A DNA stretch of 42,108 nucleotides from Flavobacterium soyangense (lineage in GTDB: Bacteria > Bacteroidota > Bacteroidia > Flavobacteriales > Flavobacteriaceae), in NCBI RefSeq assembly GCF_015277675.1, contig NZ_JADHEC010000031.1, forward strand, positions 1 to 42,108, written 5' to 3'. The notes beneath the pieces are model-generated. The model was not told where the DNA came from. It ran no database searches and was given only the letters and a program-made list of their open reading frames with translations. Below, one piece after another: positions 25,605 through 34,053 of this stretch (position 1 is its first letter; each line of letters begins with the position of its first letter). The translations under genes and the position numbers were made by a program.

Positions 25605-27611
25605 ATGAAACTAAATTTAATCCCTTCTGAACTTACCTGGCTATATTTCAATCAATGTATTGTAGATGAGGCAGCTGATGTTACAAATCCTCTTTACGAA
25701 CGCATCAAATTTATGGCGATTTTTTCTTCAAATTTGGATGAGTTCTTTAGGGTAAAAGTCAATCATTTAGCGAATGATAAAAGCATTCTAAAAAGCGATT
25801 TTTTTAATACAATTTTAAAAGAAATAAATCAGCAACAGGAACAATTTGGTGGCATTTGGAGAAATGATATAATTCCTGAATTAAGACAAAATAATATTAT
25901 CGTTTATGAAGGGCAAAAAATTGAAACTTTTCATCATAAAGAGATAGAGCGTTATTTTAAAAGTAATATTCTTTCATTTGTTCAAGTAGTTTTTATTCAG
26001 AAAGGAATTGGTAAAATTTATTTTTTAAACAACAGAAGTTTGTATTTTTTAGTGAAATTAAAAAATAAAGAAGGCGAATTTAATTATGCCTATATCAACA
26101 TTCCTTCTGACAAATTAAATCGTTATAAACAATTACAAAAAAAAGGCGACAACAACTACATCATATCTTTAGACGAAATAATTAAATCTTGTTTGTACCT
26201 AATATTTATGCAAGACGAAATTGTTTCGTGTTTCGCCATCAAAATGAACCGGGACGAAGATTATGAAATTGAAGATGAAAATACAGGAAATTTAATTCAC
26301 AAAATAAAGGACAAAATTAAAGAGAGAAAGACTGGTTTACCTACTCGATTTTTGTACGATTATTTAATGCCAAAAGAAGAAATTGATTTTTGTAAAGAAA
26401 CATTTCAACTCAAAAAAAGCGAAATGGTTGCTGGCGGAAAAATGCATAATTTATTCGATTTATTCAAATTTCCAAATCCTGTTAAACCCAATCTTCAAAG
26501 CCCAAATTTTCCAGCTTTGGAGCATAAAGCATTTGAAAATTTGAATTCGATTTTTGAAGTAATTGATACAAAGAACCAGCTTTTGCATTTTCCCTATCAT
26601 TCCTATCATTATGTCTTGCAGTTTTTTAATCAGGCGGCGATTGATAATCGTGTAACAGAAATTAAAGTTACGTTGTACCGAATTTCGACTCAATCCTTAA
26701 TTGCAAATGCCCTTATTAGTGCGGCCAAAAACGGAAAAAAAGTAACTGTTTTTGTGGAAGTAAAGGCTCGTTTTGATGAGGATAACAATTTACATTGGGC
26801 AAACGAAATGAAAAAAGCAGGCATAAAAATCATTTACAGTATGCCCAATTTGAAAGTTCACGCCAAAATTGCTTTGGTAACAATGCAAACTGCAAAGAAA
26901 ACAACGCAGCAATATGCCTATTTAGCCACAGGAAATTTTAACGAAAATACAGCTGCGATCTATGCTGATCACGGATTTTTTACATCAGAAAAAAAATATA
27001 CTGATGATATTTCCAAAGTTTTTCGGTTTCTGAAAAGCAAAGAAAAAAGTGTTGAAATGGATACCCTTTTGGTAGCAGGATTTAATATGAAACAGCAAAT
27101 ATTAAACCTAATTGATACTGAAATACAAAACCATAAAGCAGGAAAGTCCTCGGGAGTTTTATTAAAAGTAAACGGAATTGATGAAAAAGATATTATTAAC
27201 AAACTCTATGAAGCAAGTCAAGTCGGAGTAAAAATTACGTTACTTGTTAGGGGTATTTGCTCACTTTTACCCGAAATTAAAGGAATTAGCGAAAACATAA
27301 AAGCCTACCGGATTGTAGATATGTTTCTGGAACACGCTAGAATTTATAAATTCAATAATGCTGGTGAGGAAAAAATGTATTTGTCATCGGCTGATATGAT
27401 GGGTCGAAATTTAAATAGTAGAATTGAAGTTGGCTTCCCTATCGAAGATGAAGATTTGAAAACCGAAATTAATCAAATTATTCAATTTCAATTAGAAGAT
27501 AACACCAAAAAAAGGATTATTAATTCTAATGGAAAATGTGCAATAATTCAAAATGTAAAAAATACAAAAAGAGCTCAAGTTGATATATATAATTGGCTAA
27601 AAAATAAATAA
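25605..27611 (+). CDS. ppk1: Polyphosphate kinase 1
   Basis: Transfers the gamma-phosphate of ATP to polyphosphate reversibly, at the membrane. The N-terminal ELTWLYFNQCIVDEA and FMAIFSSNLDEFFRVKV are PPK1 hallmarks. The autophosphorylated histidine is H419 (NLKVHAKIALV) in the first phospholipase-D-like domain and the second conserved histidine is H577 (FLEHARIYKF), followed by SSADMMGRNLNSRIEVGFPI. At 668 residues it is near family length (about 690). It is tightly packed in the operon (4 bp and 0 bp to its neighbours), which implies that the whole unit is connected with phosphate or polyphosphate state. Confidence 0.95.
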   Translation: MKLNLIPSELTWLYFNQCIVDEAADVTNPLYERIKFMAIFSSNLDEFFRVKVNHLANDKSILKSDFFNTILKEINQQQEQFGGIWRNDIIPELRQNNIIVYEGQKIETFHHKEIERYFKSNILSFVQVVFIQKGIGKIYFLNNRSLYFLVKLKNKEGEFNYAYINIPSDKLNRYKQLQKKGDNNYIISLDEIIKSCLYLIFMQDEIVSCFAIKMNRDEDYEIEDENTGNLIHKIKDKIKERKTGLPTRFLYDYLMPKEEIDFCKETFQLKKSEMVAGGKMHNLFDLFKFPNPVKPNLQSPNFPALEHKAFENLNSIFEVIDTKNQLLHFPYHSYHYVLQFFNQAAIDNRVTEIKVTLYRISTQSLIANALISAAKNGKKVTVFVEVKARFDEDNNLHWANEMKKAGIKIIYSMPNLKVHAKIALVTMQTAKKTTQQYAYLATGNFNENTAAIYADHGFFTSEKKYTDDISKVFRFLKSKEKSVEMDTLLVAGFNMKQQILNLIDTEIQNHKAGKSSGVLLKVNGIDEKDIINKLYEASQVGVKITLLVRGICSLLPEIKGISENIKAYRIVDMFLEHARIYKFNNAGEEKMYLSSADMMGRNLNSRIEVGFPIEDEDLKTEINQIIQFQLEDNTKKRIINSNGKCAIIQNVKNTKRAQVDIYNWLKNK

Positions 27612-28448
27612 ATGAATAAGTTGCTTAGTGTTTTTCTAGTGATTTTTCTCTTGATTTCCTGTAATAAAAAGCAAAAATCAAATTTTAATGTTTGTAGCTA
27701 TTACCAATTGCAAAAGCCTGATGAAATATGGGAAATGCCTATTGAACTCAAAGAAATTTCGGGTATTGTAAAGCTTGACAATCAAAAAATTATTGGCGAA
27801 AATGATGAAGAAGGGAAATTATTTATTTATGATTTAAAAAATAAATTGATTGAAAAAACAATTTTATTCGCAAAAAAGGGTGACTATGAGGATATTGCTA
27901 TAAATGAAGAAACTGCTTACATATTGCGATCTGACGGAATTATTTTTGAAATAAAGGATTATAAAACGGAACCTAAAACGACAAAACACCATACTTTTTT
28001 GAGTAAAGATGATGATACTGAAGGAATGTTTTTTGATGAGGAAAACAATAGATTATTAATTGCATGCAAAGGAAATTCTGGAGTTGTGAACGAAAAAAAG
28101 GTAGTTTTGGTTTATGAATTTGTATTAGATAATAATAGTCTTAATCCAAAACCAATTATATCCATATCTCAAAAAGATATTAGAACAAAATACAAAAACA
28201 CAAATAATTTTGCTCCAAGTGGCATTGCCATTCATCCCATTACAAAAAACATTTTTGTAATAACGTCCGTTGGAAAAATGATGGCTGAGTATTCTCCTCA
28301 AGGAAAATTACTCCATGTTTTTGATTTAGATTACCCCTATTTTCAACAGCCGGAAGGCATTAGTTTCTCGCAAAATGGTGATTTATACATTTCAAATGAA
28401 GCAAAAGGCAGTAAAGCCAATATTTTAAGATTTAAATATTTATTATGA
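27612..28448 (+). CDS. SdiA-regulated/YjiK-type beta-propeller lipoprotein
   Basis: A 278-residue lipoprotein: hydrophobic signal ending LISC (C17), then a propeller-like series of blades. KEISGIVKLDNQKIIGENDE, YEDIAINEETAYILRSDG and DDTEGMFFDEENNRLLIACK match the SdiA-regulated family (PF06977), which is phytase-like in fold. A phosphate-related substrate would fit the operon but is not shown. The ATG directly abuts the ppk1 stop, and the end overlaps the next gene by 4 bp (ATGA), so translation is coupled. Confidence 0.72.
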   Translation: MNKLLSVFLVIFLLISCNKKQKSNFNVCSYYQLQKPDEIWEMPIELKEISGIVKLDNQKIIGENDEEGKLFIYDLKNKLIEKTILFAKKGDYEDIAINEETAYILRSDGIIFEIKDYKTEPKTTKHHTFLSKDDDTEGMFFDEENNRLLIACKGNSGVVNEKKVVLVYEFVLDNNSLNPKPIISISQKDIRTKYKNTNNFAPSGIAIHPITKNIFVITSVGKMMAEYSPQGKLLHVFDLDYPYFQQPEGISFSQNGDLYISNEAKGSKANILRFKYLL

Positions 28449-29449
28449 AAAAAATACAAATCATATCTATTATGTTGTTAATTTGCTTTTTTCAAGCTCA
28501 TGCACAAATGGACAGTTTACAAAATGTTAAAAGCAAATATTGTGTTCCTGCTATAAAGGGCATTCCAATTGGTAAAGGATTTTCTTTTGAATACCAAACA
28601 TTACCAAATGTTGCTATTGAGACTAAAGACAAAACAGGAATTTTTAGTGACTCAAAAAGTACAATAAAAAGCAACAGTAATATTGAAGCCAAATTAAAGA
28701 TTCCAATATTCGATAAGCCTTATTTGACCGTTTTGGGAGGTTTAAAATATACTTTTGAAGAGTATCACTTTGAAAACCCTGTTATTAATCCACTTTATAA
28801 AAATTTAGAAGACAGAGGCTTAAAAAGTATTGGCGCAAATGTTACTGTTATTAAGCCAACAAAATCTAATAAATTTTGGATTTTTAAAGCGAGTGCAGAT
28901 TTAAATGGGGATTATGATCAAAATAACGGCAACTTAACTGATTATTTAAAATTTTCAATTTCACCCGCCTTAGGATGGAAAGTAAATGACAATTTTTCTT
29001 ATGCTTTAGGACTAAGTTATAATTATCGTTTTGGAAGTCCATTAATTCTTCCTGTTATTGCGTTCAACAAAAACTTAAATGAAAAGTGGAGTATTGAGGC
29101 CATCTTGCCATTATTTATAAAATCGCGTTTTAAATTTGATGAAGGTATATCTTGGTTAAACACAATTGAAGTGGAAGGCGCCTCTTATAAATTAAATAAT
29201 TTTAGTTCCGAATTTCCCCAGTTTGATAATCTGCATTTACACCGTTCAGACATTCAGTTTACGACACGGATAGAAAAAAAATTAGTTGGATGGCTTTGGG
29301 CAGCAACTGAAGTAGGTTTCAGAAAAAATTTAACTTATGATTTAACTAATTCCAACAAAGCCAACAACAATATTATTTTTGATAACACTATAAAAAGTGC
29401 TTTATTATTTAATGTGTCATTATTTATTTCTCCTAGAAAAAAACTATAA
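28445..29449 (+). CDS. Predicted outer-membrane beta-barrel protein (DUF6268-like)
   Basis: A 334-residue protein with a cleavable signal peptide (cut after AHA-Q, about residue 20) and alternating amphipathic beta strands, for example YSKNF-type strands and GWKVNDNFSYALGLSYNYRF, typical of a barrel. The resemblance to DUF6268 (Bacteroidota outer-membrane proteins) is by pattern only. It overlaps the SdiA-regulated-type gene by 4 bp and precedes the DUF2652 gene by 3 bp. A porin or phosphate-compound uptake function would be a guess. Confidence 0.7.
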   Translation: MKKIQIISIMLLICFFQAHAQMDSLQNVKSKYCVPAIKGIPIGKGFSFEYQTLPNVAIETKDKTGIFSDSKSTIKSNSNIEAKLKIPIFDKPYLTVLGGLKYTFEEYHFENPVINPLYKNLEDRGLKSIGANVTVIKPTKSNKFWIFKASADLNGDYDQNNGNLTDYLKFSISPALGWKVNDNFSYALGLSYNYRFGSPLILPVIAFNKNLNEKWSIEAILPLFIKSRFKFDEGISWLNTIEVEGASYKLNNFSSEFPQFDNLHLHRSDIQFTTRIEKKLVGWLWAATEVGFRKNLTYDLTNSNKANNNIIFDNTIKSALLFNVSLFISPRKKL

Positions 29450-29452
29450 ATT

Positions 29453-30511
29453 ATGCAAAAAGCACTTTATTTTATGCCTGATATTAGTGGGTTTACCAAT
29501 TTTGTAAACGACACAGAAGTTGAACACAGCATTCATGTAATTGCTGAATTGTTGGAACTTTTGCTTGACAATTCGAGTATTGACATGCAATTAGCCGAAA
29601 TTGAAGGTGATGCATTGTTTATGTTTTCGACTGAAATACCTGATTATTCGCAACTTTTGCAACAAACAACAACGATGTTAGAGCAATTTCATAGACACAC
29701 GAAAGGTTATGAGACACAGCGAATTTGTAATTGTGGTTCGTGTAGGTCGGCAATCAATTTAGAACTCAAATTCATCATTCATTACGGAGATCTTGCTTTT
29801 ATTAAAGTAAAAAAAATAGTAAAACCTTACGGGATGGATGTAATCAAGATTCATCGATTATTAAAAAATGAGGTACCCGTTAATGAGTATATTCTGTTTA
29901 CTGATAGTGCTTATAATTTATATAAAAATGATACTGATGAAACTTGGATAAAAAAAACGGAACCTTTTGATTTAAATATCATGGACTATTTTTATAAAAA
30001 TTTAGAGAATATAAAAGATTCGATTGTATTGGAATCAATTGATAATTCGACTAATACTATTGAAAACTCAATACCTGACCTTATCATTGAAGAAATATTT
30101 GATATTAATATTGATGTCCTTTTTTCCTATATTAGTCAATTAAAATACCGTCATCTTTGGGAAAAAGGTGTAAGAAGAATTGATTATGATAGTGACAAAA
30201 TTAATCAGGTGGGAACAGAACATACTTGCGTTTTAAACGTTGGGAGTTTAAAGTTTGAAACTATTACCGAAACAACATCTGATAATTTAATTTATGGGGA
30301 AAAAACTAAAGATTTAATGTTTGCCAAAAATTATCATTATTTCATTAGATTTCACAAAATAGATGAAAATACCACAAAAATTGACATAAACATCTATTTC
30401 GAGTTTACATCATTAGGCACCTTAGTAAAATCAAGAATATTAAAAAGAATGTCTAAAATATGGGAAAATAAATTGGTACATCTTCACCGGATATCAACAA
30501 ATATAATTTAA
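29453..30511 (+). CDS. DUF2652 protein: class III cyclase-like domain plus SRPBCC domain
   Basis: A 352-residue protein in two parts. Residues 1-160 follow the class III nucleotidyl cyclase pattern: MPDISGFT (D10), AEIEGDALFMF (D53), FIIHYGDLAFIKV and GMDVIKIHRLL (R135) leading to EYILFTDSAY. Both metal-binding aspartates and the late arginine are kept, but the position of the usual transition-state Asn is Ile131, so activity is uncertain. A CNCGSC cluster at 92-97 lies between them. Residues about 200-350 look like an SRPBCC/START-type lipid- or ligand-binding domain. It lies 17 bp upstream of the HD-PycTM gene, which raises the possibility of a cyclic-nucleotide signalling pair. Confidence 0.82.
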   Translation: MQKALYFMPDISGFTNFVNDTEVEHSIHVIAELLELLLDNSSIDMQLAEIEGDALFMFSTEIPDYSQLLQQTTTMLEQFHRHTKGYETQRICNCGSCRSAINLELKFIIHYGDLAFIKVKKIVKPYGMDVIKIHRLLKNEVPVNEYILFTDSAYNLYKNDTDETWIKKTEPFDLNIMDYFYKNLENIKDSIVLESIDNSTNTIENSIPDLIIEEIFDINIDVLFSYISQLKYRHLWEKGVRRIDYDSDKINQVGTEHTCVLNVGSLKFETITETTSDNLIYGEKTKDLMFAKNYHYFIRFHKIDENTTKIDINIYFEFTSLGTLVKSRILKRMSKIWENKLVHLHRISTNII

Positions 30512-30528
30512 TCATAAATTTTTTAACT

Positions 30529-31698
30529 ATGGATTCAATTCTAAAAAAAGCAGAAACCTTTGTTCTCAATAGTTTCAATGATAATTTAAATCCTAATTAT
30601 GTTTATCATAATTTTTGTCATACACAATTTGTGGTGTCTAAAATAAAAGAAATCATTCAAGATGAAAATCTTACTGAAACCGAAGAGGAAATTTTGCTGC
30701 TCGCAGGCTGGTTTCACGACATTGGATATACTATCAATAGTAAAAAACACGAAGATCATAGCATTACAATTGCTAAAGAATTTTTAACCCAGAATGAGTA
30801 TAGCAAGAAAAACACGGAAACCGTTATGGCTTGCATCGCAACTACAAAATTAAATGAAAAGCCCACTTCTCTTCTTGAAAAAATCATACAGGATGCCGAT
30901 TATTCACATTTAGCTTCGGTTAACTATTTAAAAATTTCCAATCAGTTAAGAACTGAATTTGAAAACACTGGTTGTCGTATTTACAGTGACCAAGAATGGC
31001 TTGAGGAAAACATTTCGGTATTTAATAGGCATAAATATTATTCAAAATATGCTAATTTAAACTGGAATTCAGCCAAAAACGAGAATTTGATACTTCTTAA
31101 AAAAGACTTAAAAAGACTATCTAAAAAGGACAAAGAATCTTCAAAAAATATTTTAAAGGACAATAAATCAGAAAAAAGTATAGAAACTCTTTTTAAATTA
31201 ACATCTGCCAATCATTTAAAATTAAGCTATATCGCTGATAGAAAGGCTAATATTTTGTTATCTGTAAACGCAATTATACTTTCTATTACTTTATCACGAT
31301 TAATATCAAAATTTGACAATCCTTCGAATTATTTTTTAGTTTACCCTGTAATAATTTTTGTGGTTTTTACTGTTATTTCAATTATATTATCAGTGATCGT
31401 TACAAGACCAAATATTACTTCGGGAAAATTCACTAAAGAAGATGTGGCAAATAAGGAAGTAAATCTCTTGTTTTTTGGAAATTTCCACCAAATGGAACTT
31501 AATGAATTTAAAGATGGGCTAAAAGAGATGATTAACGATAAGGAGTATATGTTTACTTCGATGACTCGGGACTTGTATTTTTTGGGTAAAGTTTTGGATA
31601 GGAAATATAAAATTCTCCGCTGGAATTACAATATTTTTATGTTTGGAATAATAATTTCATTAGTTGCATTTGCTATTTCTTATAAATTTTTAAGATAA
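30529..31698 (+). CDS. HD-domain + PycTM membrane protein (Pycsar effector family)
   Basis: A 389-residue protein. The N-terminal HD phosphohydrolase has YHNFCH (H31), WFHDIGY (H63, D64), KHEDHS and QDADYSHL (D126). From about residue 215 the PycTM module begins: SANHLKLSYIADRKANILLS, a first hydrophobic helix (about 242-258), a second (about 265-288) and a C-terminal one (about 370-388). PycTM is the transmembrane effector of Pycsar anti-phage systems, where cCMP or cUMP opens it. Here an HD domain that could hydrolyse a nucleotide is fused. Context (ppk1 operon) suggests that it may have a physiological rather than defence role; both are open. Confidence 0.87.
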   Translation: MDSILKKAETFVLNSFNDNLNPNYVYHNFCHTQFVVSKIKEIIQDENLTETEEEILLLAGWFHDIGYTINSKKHEDHSITIAKEFLTQNEYSKKNTETVMACIATTKLNEKPTSLLEKIIQDADYSHLASVNYLKISNQLRTEFENTGCRIYSDQEWLEENISVFNRHKYYSKYANLNWNSAKNENLILLKKDLKRLSKKDKESSKNILKDNKSEKSIETLFKLTSANHLKLSYIADRKANILLSVNAIILSITLSRLISKFDNPSNYFLVYPVIIFVVFTVISIILSVIVTRPNITSGKFTKEDVANKEVNLLFFGNFHQMELNEFKDGLKEMINDKEYMFTSMTRDLYFLGKVLDRKYKILRWNYNIFMFGIIISLVAFAISYKFLR

Positions 31699-31704
31699 CC
31701 GGCA

Positions 31705-32460
31705 ATGATTTCAGAAAAAATAACTTTCAAAAATAGTAAAGGCGATGAGTTATCGGCCAGATTGCAGCTTCCTGATAGCGAACCTTTGGCCTATAGTATA
31801 TTTGCACATTGTTTTACTTGCAATAAAAACCTATCGGCAGTAAGAATCATTTGTAAAACCTTGACGGAGAAAAAAATTGCCGTATTGAGTTTTGATTTTA
31901 CTGGTTTAGGGGATAGCGAGGGCGATTTTGAGCAAACTAATTTTTCTTCAAATATGGAAGATTTATATAGTGCTGCCCAATTTTTAATTAAAAACTACAA
32001 AGCTCCATCACTCTTGATTGGGCATTCACTAGGTGGTGCTGCAGTTTTGTTTGCTTCGGCTCAAATGCCGTCCGTAAAAGCAATTGCAACCATAGGAGCT
32101 CCTTCAAATCCTAAACACGTTGCCCATTTATTTCATGATGACATTGATGAAATCAATCAATCAGGCAAAGCAATAGTTTCTATTGGGGGGAGAGAATTCA
32201 CCATCAATAAACAGTTTATTGAAGATATTCAGGGCAGAAATATCCGACATATTTTAGGGGATTATCAAAACTCTATTTTAATACTGCATTCACCACAAGA
32301 CAACACCGTAGGCATTGAAAACGCTGCTGAAATATACAAATTTGCAAGACACCCTAAAAGTTTCGTCTCCCTAAATGGAGCGGATCATTTGTTAAGTAAT
32401 AAACGAGATTCTGAATACGTTGGGAATATCATTGCCACATGGGCTGAAAGGTATTTGTAG
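31705..32460 (+). CDS. Alpha/beta hydrolase (hydrolase half of the hydrolase-OsmC type)
   Basis: A 251-residue serine hydrolase: GHSLGG nucleophile elbow (about 105-110), HCFTCNKNLSAVR oxyanion region, FDFTGLGDSEGDF, and LNGADHLLSNKRD with the catalytic His. This sequence class is usually fused to a C-terminal OsmC domain (about 400 residues); here translation ends after WAERYL and I see no OsmC remnant downstream. It is 6 bp after the HD-PycTM gene and closes the operon. Substrate unknown. Confidence 0.88.
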   Translation: MISEKITFKNSKGDELSARLQLPDSEPLAYSIFAHCFTCNKNLSAVRIICKTLTEKKIAVLSFDFTGLGDSEGDFEQTNFSSNMEDLYSAAQFLIKNYKAPSLLIGHSLGGAAVLFASAQMPSVKAIATIGAPSNPKHVAHLFHDDIDEINQSGKAIVSIGGREFTINKQFIEDIQGRNIRHILGDYQNSILILHSPQDNTVGIENAAEIYKFARHPKSFVSLNGADHLLSNKRDSEYVGNIIATWAERYL

Positions 32461-32861
32461 AAAAATAAATAAAAAAAATGCAAGCTCAACCTTAAATTAA
32501 AGAAAGTGTCTTGCGAGGTATTTAGACAACGATGATTGGGTTGTGGATGGAAATTATTTACGGTTTTGTTTTTATATAAAAAATTATGTTGGTAGGGGTG
32601 ACGCTAACTTTATTTATAGACTTAATAAAAATTTATTTACCCTGCACAGTCAACACTCTTTGCGAACCGTAAAAACTACTTTTAATAGTGCTATTTTTTT
32701 ATTTTATGTCTTTATTAAATTCAATGTTTTTTAATTGTTTATATATGCCAAAAGATAAAAAGCTAAATATTTCCGGGGGGGGGGTCAACCGAGTTTAATG
32801 CAGTTTGCATTATGCCATTATTAAATAAATTTATATATGTTTGTTTAAAAATTAATTCTTA
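32461..32861. other. Intergenic region with a G10 tract and a TAATGCA dyad
   Basis: No gene is supported here. It contains an uninterrupted run of ten G at 32775-32784, extraordinary in this AT-rich setting, and a perfect dyad TAATGCA-GTT-TGCATTA at 32796-32812, 49 bp before the AraC start, a possible autoregulatory site. Confidence 0.55.
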
Positions 32862-33698
32862 ATGAAGTACACCGGTAAAGCAAATGAGTTTTTAAGATTG
32901 ACAGATCTTAATGAAGATAATAAAAATTTGATTTTTGAAGTAAATGAAAGTGATTTAACAATTATTTGGAATACAGACAGTCCCTTAAGTATTGTTATTG
33001 ATAATATTGAATATCAATTATTAAAAAATGAAATGATTTTTTTAACAGAGTTTCATAAAATTGATTCCATTAATTTTCAGAGTGCAAGATTAGTCCGATT
33101 TAACAGACCGTTTTATTGTATAATTGATCACGACACTGAAGTTAGCTGCAAAGGATTGTTGTTTTTTGGTGCATCAAATGTTCCTATAGTTTCAATTTCG
33201 GATGAAGAATTTGAAAAATTTGATGTTTTATGGAAAATGTTTCGACTAGAGATGACTTCAAAAGACAATTTACAAGTTGATATGTTACAAATTATGTTAC
33301 AAAGATTACTAATTTTAAGTGTCCGAAGCTATAAGAATACAATTCAATTTGACAAATTGGATAAAAGTCAGTTGGATATCGTCAGAGAGTTTAATTTTTT
33401 GGTAGAAAGTAACTTTTTAAAGCATCACGATGTCGCTTATTACGCATCACTTCTAAATAAATCTCCAAAAACATTGTCAAATCTATTTTCGATAGTTTCA
33501 AAAAAAACCCCGTTGAATATTATTCATGACAGAATTATGCTAGACGCAAGAAAACGAATTCTTTATACGGATAAATCCATAAAAGAAATTGCGTATGATT
33601 TGGGGTATGAAGATATTCAAACATTTAGTAGATTTTTTAAAAACAAAGAAGGAATTTCTCCTATAGAATACCGTGTAAAATTTAAAAACAGTAAATAA
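32862..33698 (+). CDS. AraC-family transcriptional regulator
   Basis: A 278-residue regulator with a cupin-like sensor part (FEVNESDLTIIWNTDSPLSI, ARLVRFNRPFYCIIDHDTEV) and the double HTH DVAYYASLLNKSPKTLSNLF and IKEIAYDLGYEDIQTFSRFF, ending EGISPIEYR. AraC proteins of this kind are often next to AhpD-like genes in Flavobacteriia; here the neighbour downstream is the remnant of such a gene, and its promoter carries the GGGAAAA box 40 bp from the -7. A terminator follows the stop codon. Confidence 0.9.
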   Translation: MKYTGKANEFLRLTDLNEDNKNLIFEVNESDLTIIWNTDSPLSIVIDNIEYQLLKNEMIFLTEFHKIDSINFQSARLVRFNRPFYCIIDHDTEVSCKGLLFFGASNVPIVSISDEEFEKFDVLWKMFRLEMTSKDNLQVDMLQIMLQRLLILSVRSYKNTIQFDKLDKSQLDIVREFNFLVESNFLKHHDVAYYASLLNKSPKTLSNLFSIVSKKTPLNIIHDRIMLDARKRILYTDKSIKEIAYDLGYEDIQTFSRFFKNKEGISPIEYRVKFKNSK

Positions 33699-33717
33699 GA
33701 GTAGCAATTGTTTATTA

Positions 33718-33765
33718 ATCGGGAAAAGGTTTCTATTTAGATACCTTTTTTTATGCCTAATTTTG
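33718..33765 (+). promoter_or_regulatory. AraC-type box and -7 element before the CMD remnant
   Basis: ATCGGGAAAA (33718-33727) begins exactly 40 bp before a perfect -7 element TAATTTTG (33758-33765). The box overlaps the start of the terminator hairpin of the upstream AraC gene. TGTCAATAATGACA, a 5-bp-arm dyad, follows at about 33769-33782. Confidence 0.6.
33724..33753 (+). terminator. Terminator of the AraC gene at 32862
   Basis: AAAAGGTTTC pairs with GATACCTTTT with one mismatch around a TATTTA loop, followed by a T-run, 27 bp after the stop codon. Confidence 0.65.
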
Positions 33766-33802
33766 TACTGTCAATAATGACAAAAGATTTAAAATAATAA
33801 CC

Positions 33803-33920
33803 ATGGAAAGTTTTAATGTTCCCGCCATAGATGAAGTCTCAGAATACAATCAACTAATTTTTGATAAACTTCAATAAGGATCAGAATTTAACGCAAGAAA
33901 TACTTTTTTTGTAGATGAGA
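33803..33920 (+). pseudogene. Remnant of an AhpD-like/CMD family gene
   Basis: The ATG at 33803 opens MESFNVPAIDEVSEYNQLIF, whose layout matches the N terminus of AhpD-like proteins (FNxPxxxEVSxxNQxIFDxLQKG). The frame stops at TAA where a Lys (AAA) codon is expected, continues as GSEFNARNTFF and then stops again. The remaining 150 or so codons, with the CxxC site, are gone. Its promoter with the AraC box and its terminator (33918-33946) remain. Confidence 0.65.
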
Positions 33921-33946
33921 GGTAATTCATTCACCTCTTTTTTTTG
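33918..33946 (+). terminator. Terminator after the CMD remnant
   Basis: AGAGGT pairs with ACCTCT around an AATTCATTC loop and is followed by eight T. It is a well formed intrinsic terminator with no intact gene ahead of it. Confidence 0.75.
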
Positions 33947-33988
33947 AAAAAATAATTACGGTTGTTGTAAAGGTAAAAATGATGATTC

Positions 33989-34053
33989 ATCGGGAAAAAA
34001 GGTCAATAACTAGCCTTGTTATCTTTCTCAAATTTGTTTTGTCAATAGTGACA
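33989..34053 (+). promoter_or_regulatory. Orphan AraC-type promoter, second copy
   Basis: ATCGGGAAAA (33989-33998) begins exactly 40 bp before CAAATTTG (34029-34036), a one-mismatch -7 element; a GGTAAAAA half-site lies 21 bp upstream. A TGTCAATAGTGACA dyad (34040-34053) and an AAAATTTAAAA-type stretch follow, as in the copy at 33718. No gene follows for 350 bp. Confidence 0.5.

Noticed and set aside
32543..32734. 63-codon frame after the hydrolase gene, considered as a lost OsmC domain
   Set aside because: The translation has no OsmC signature and an unstructured, AT-driven composition.
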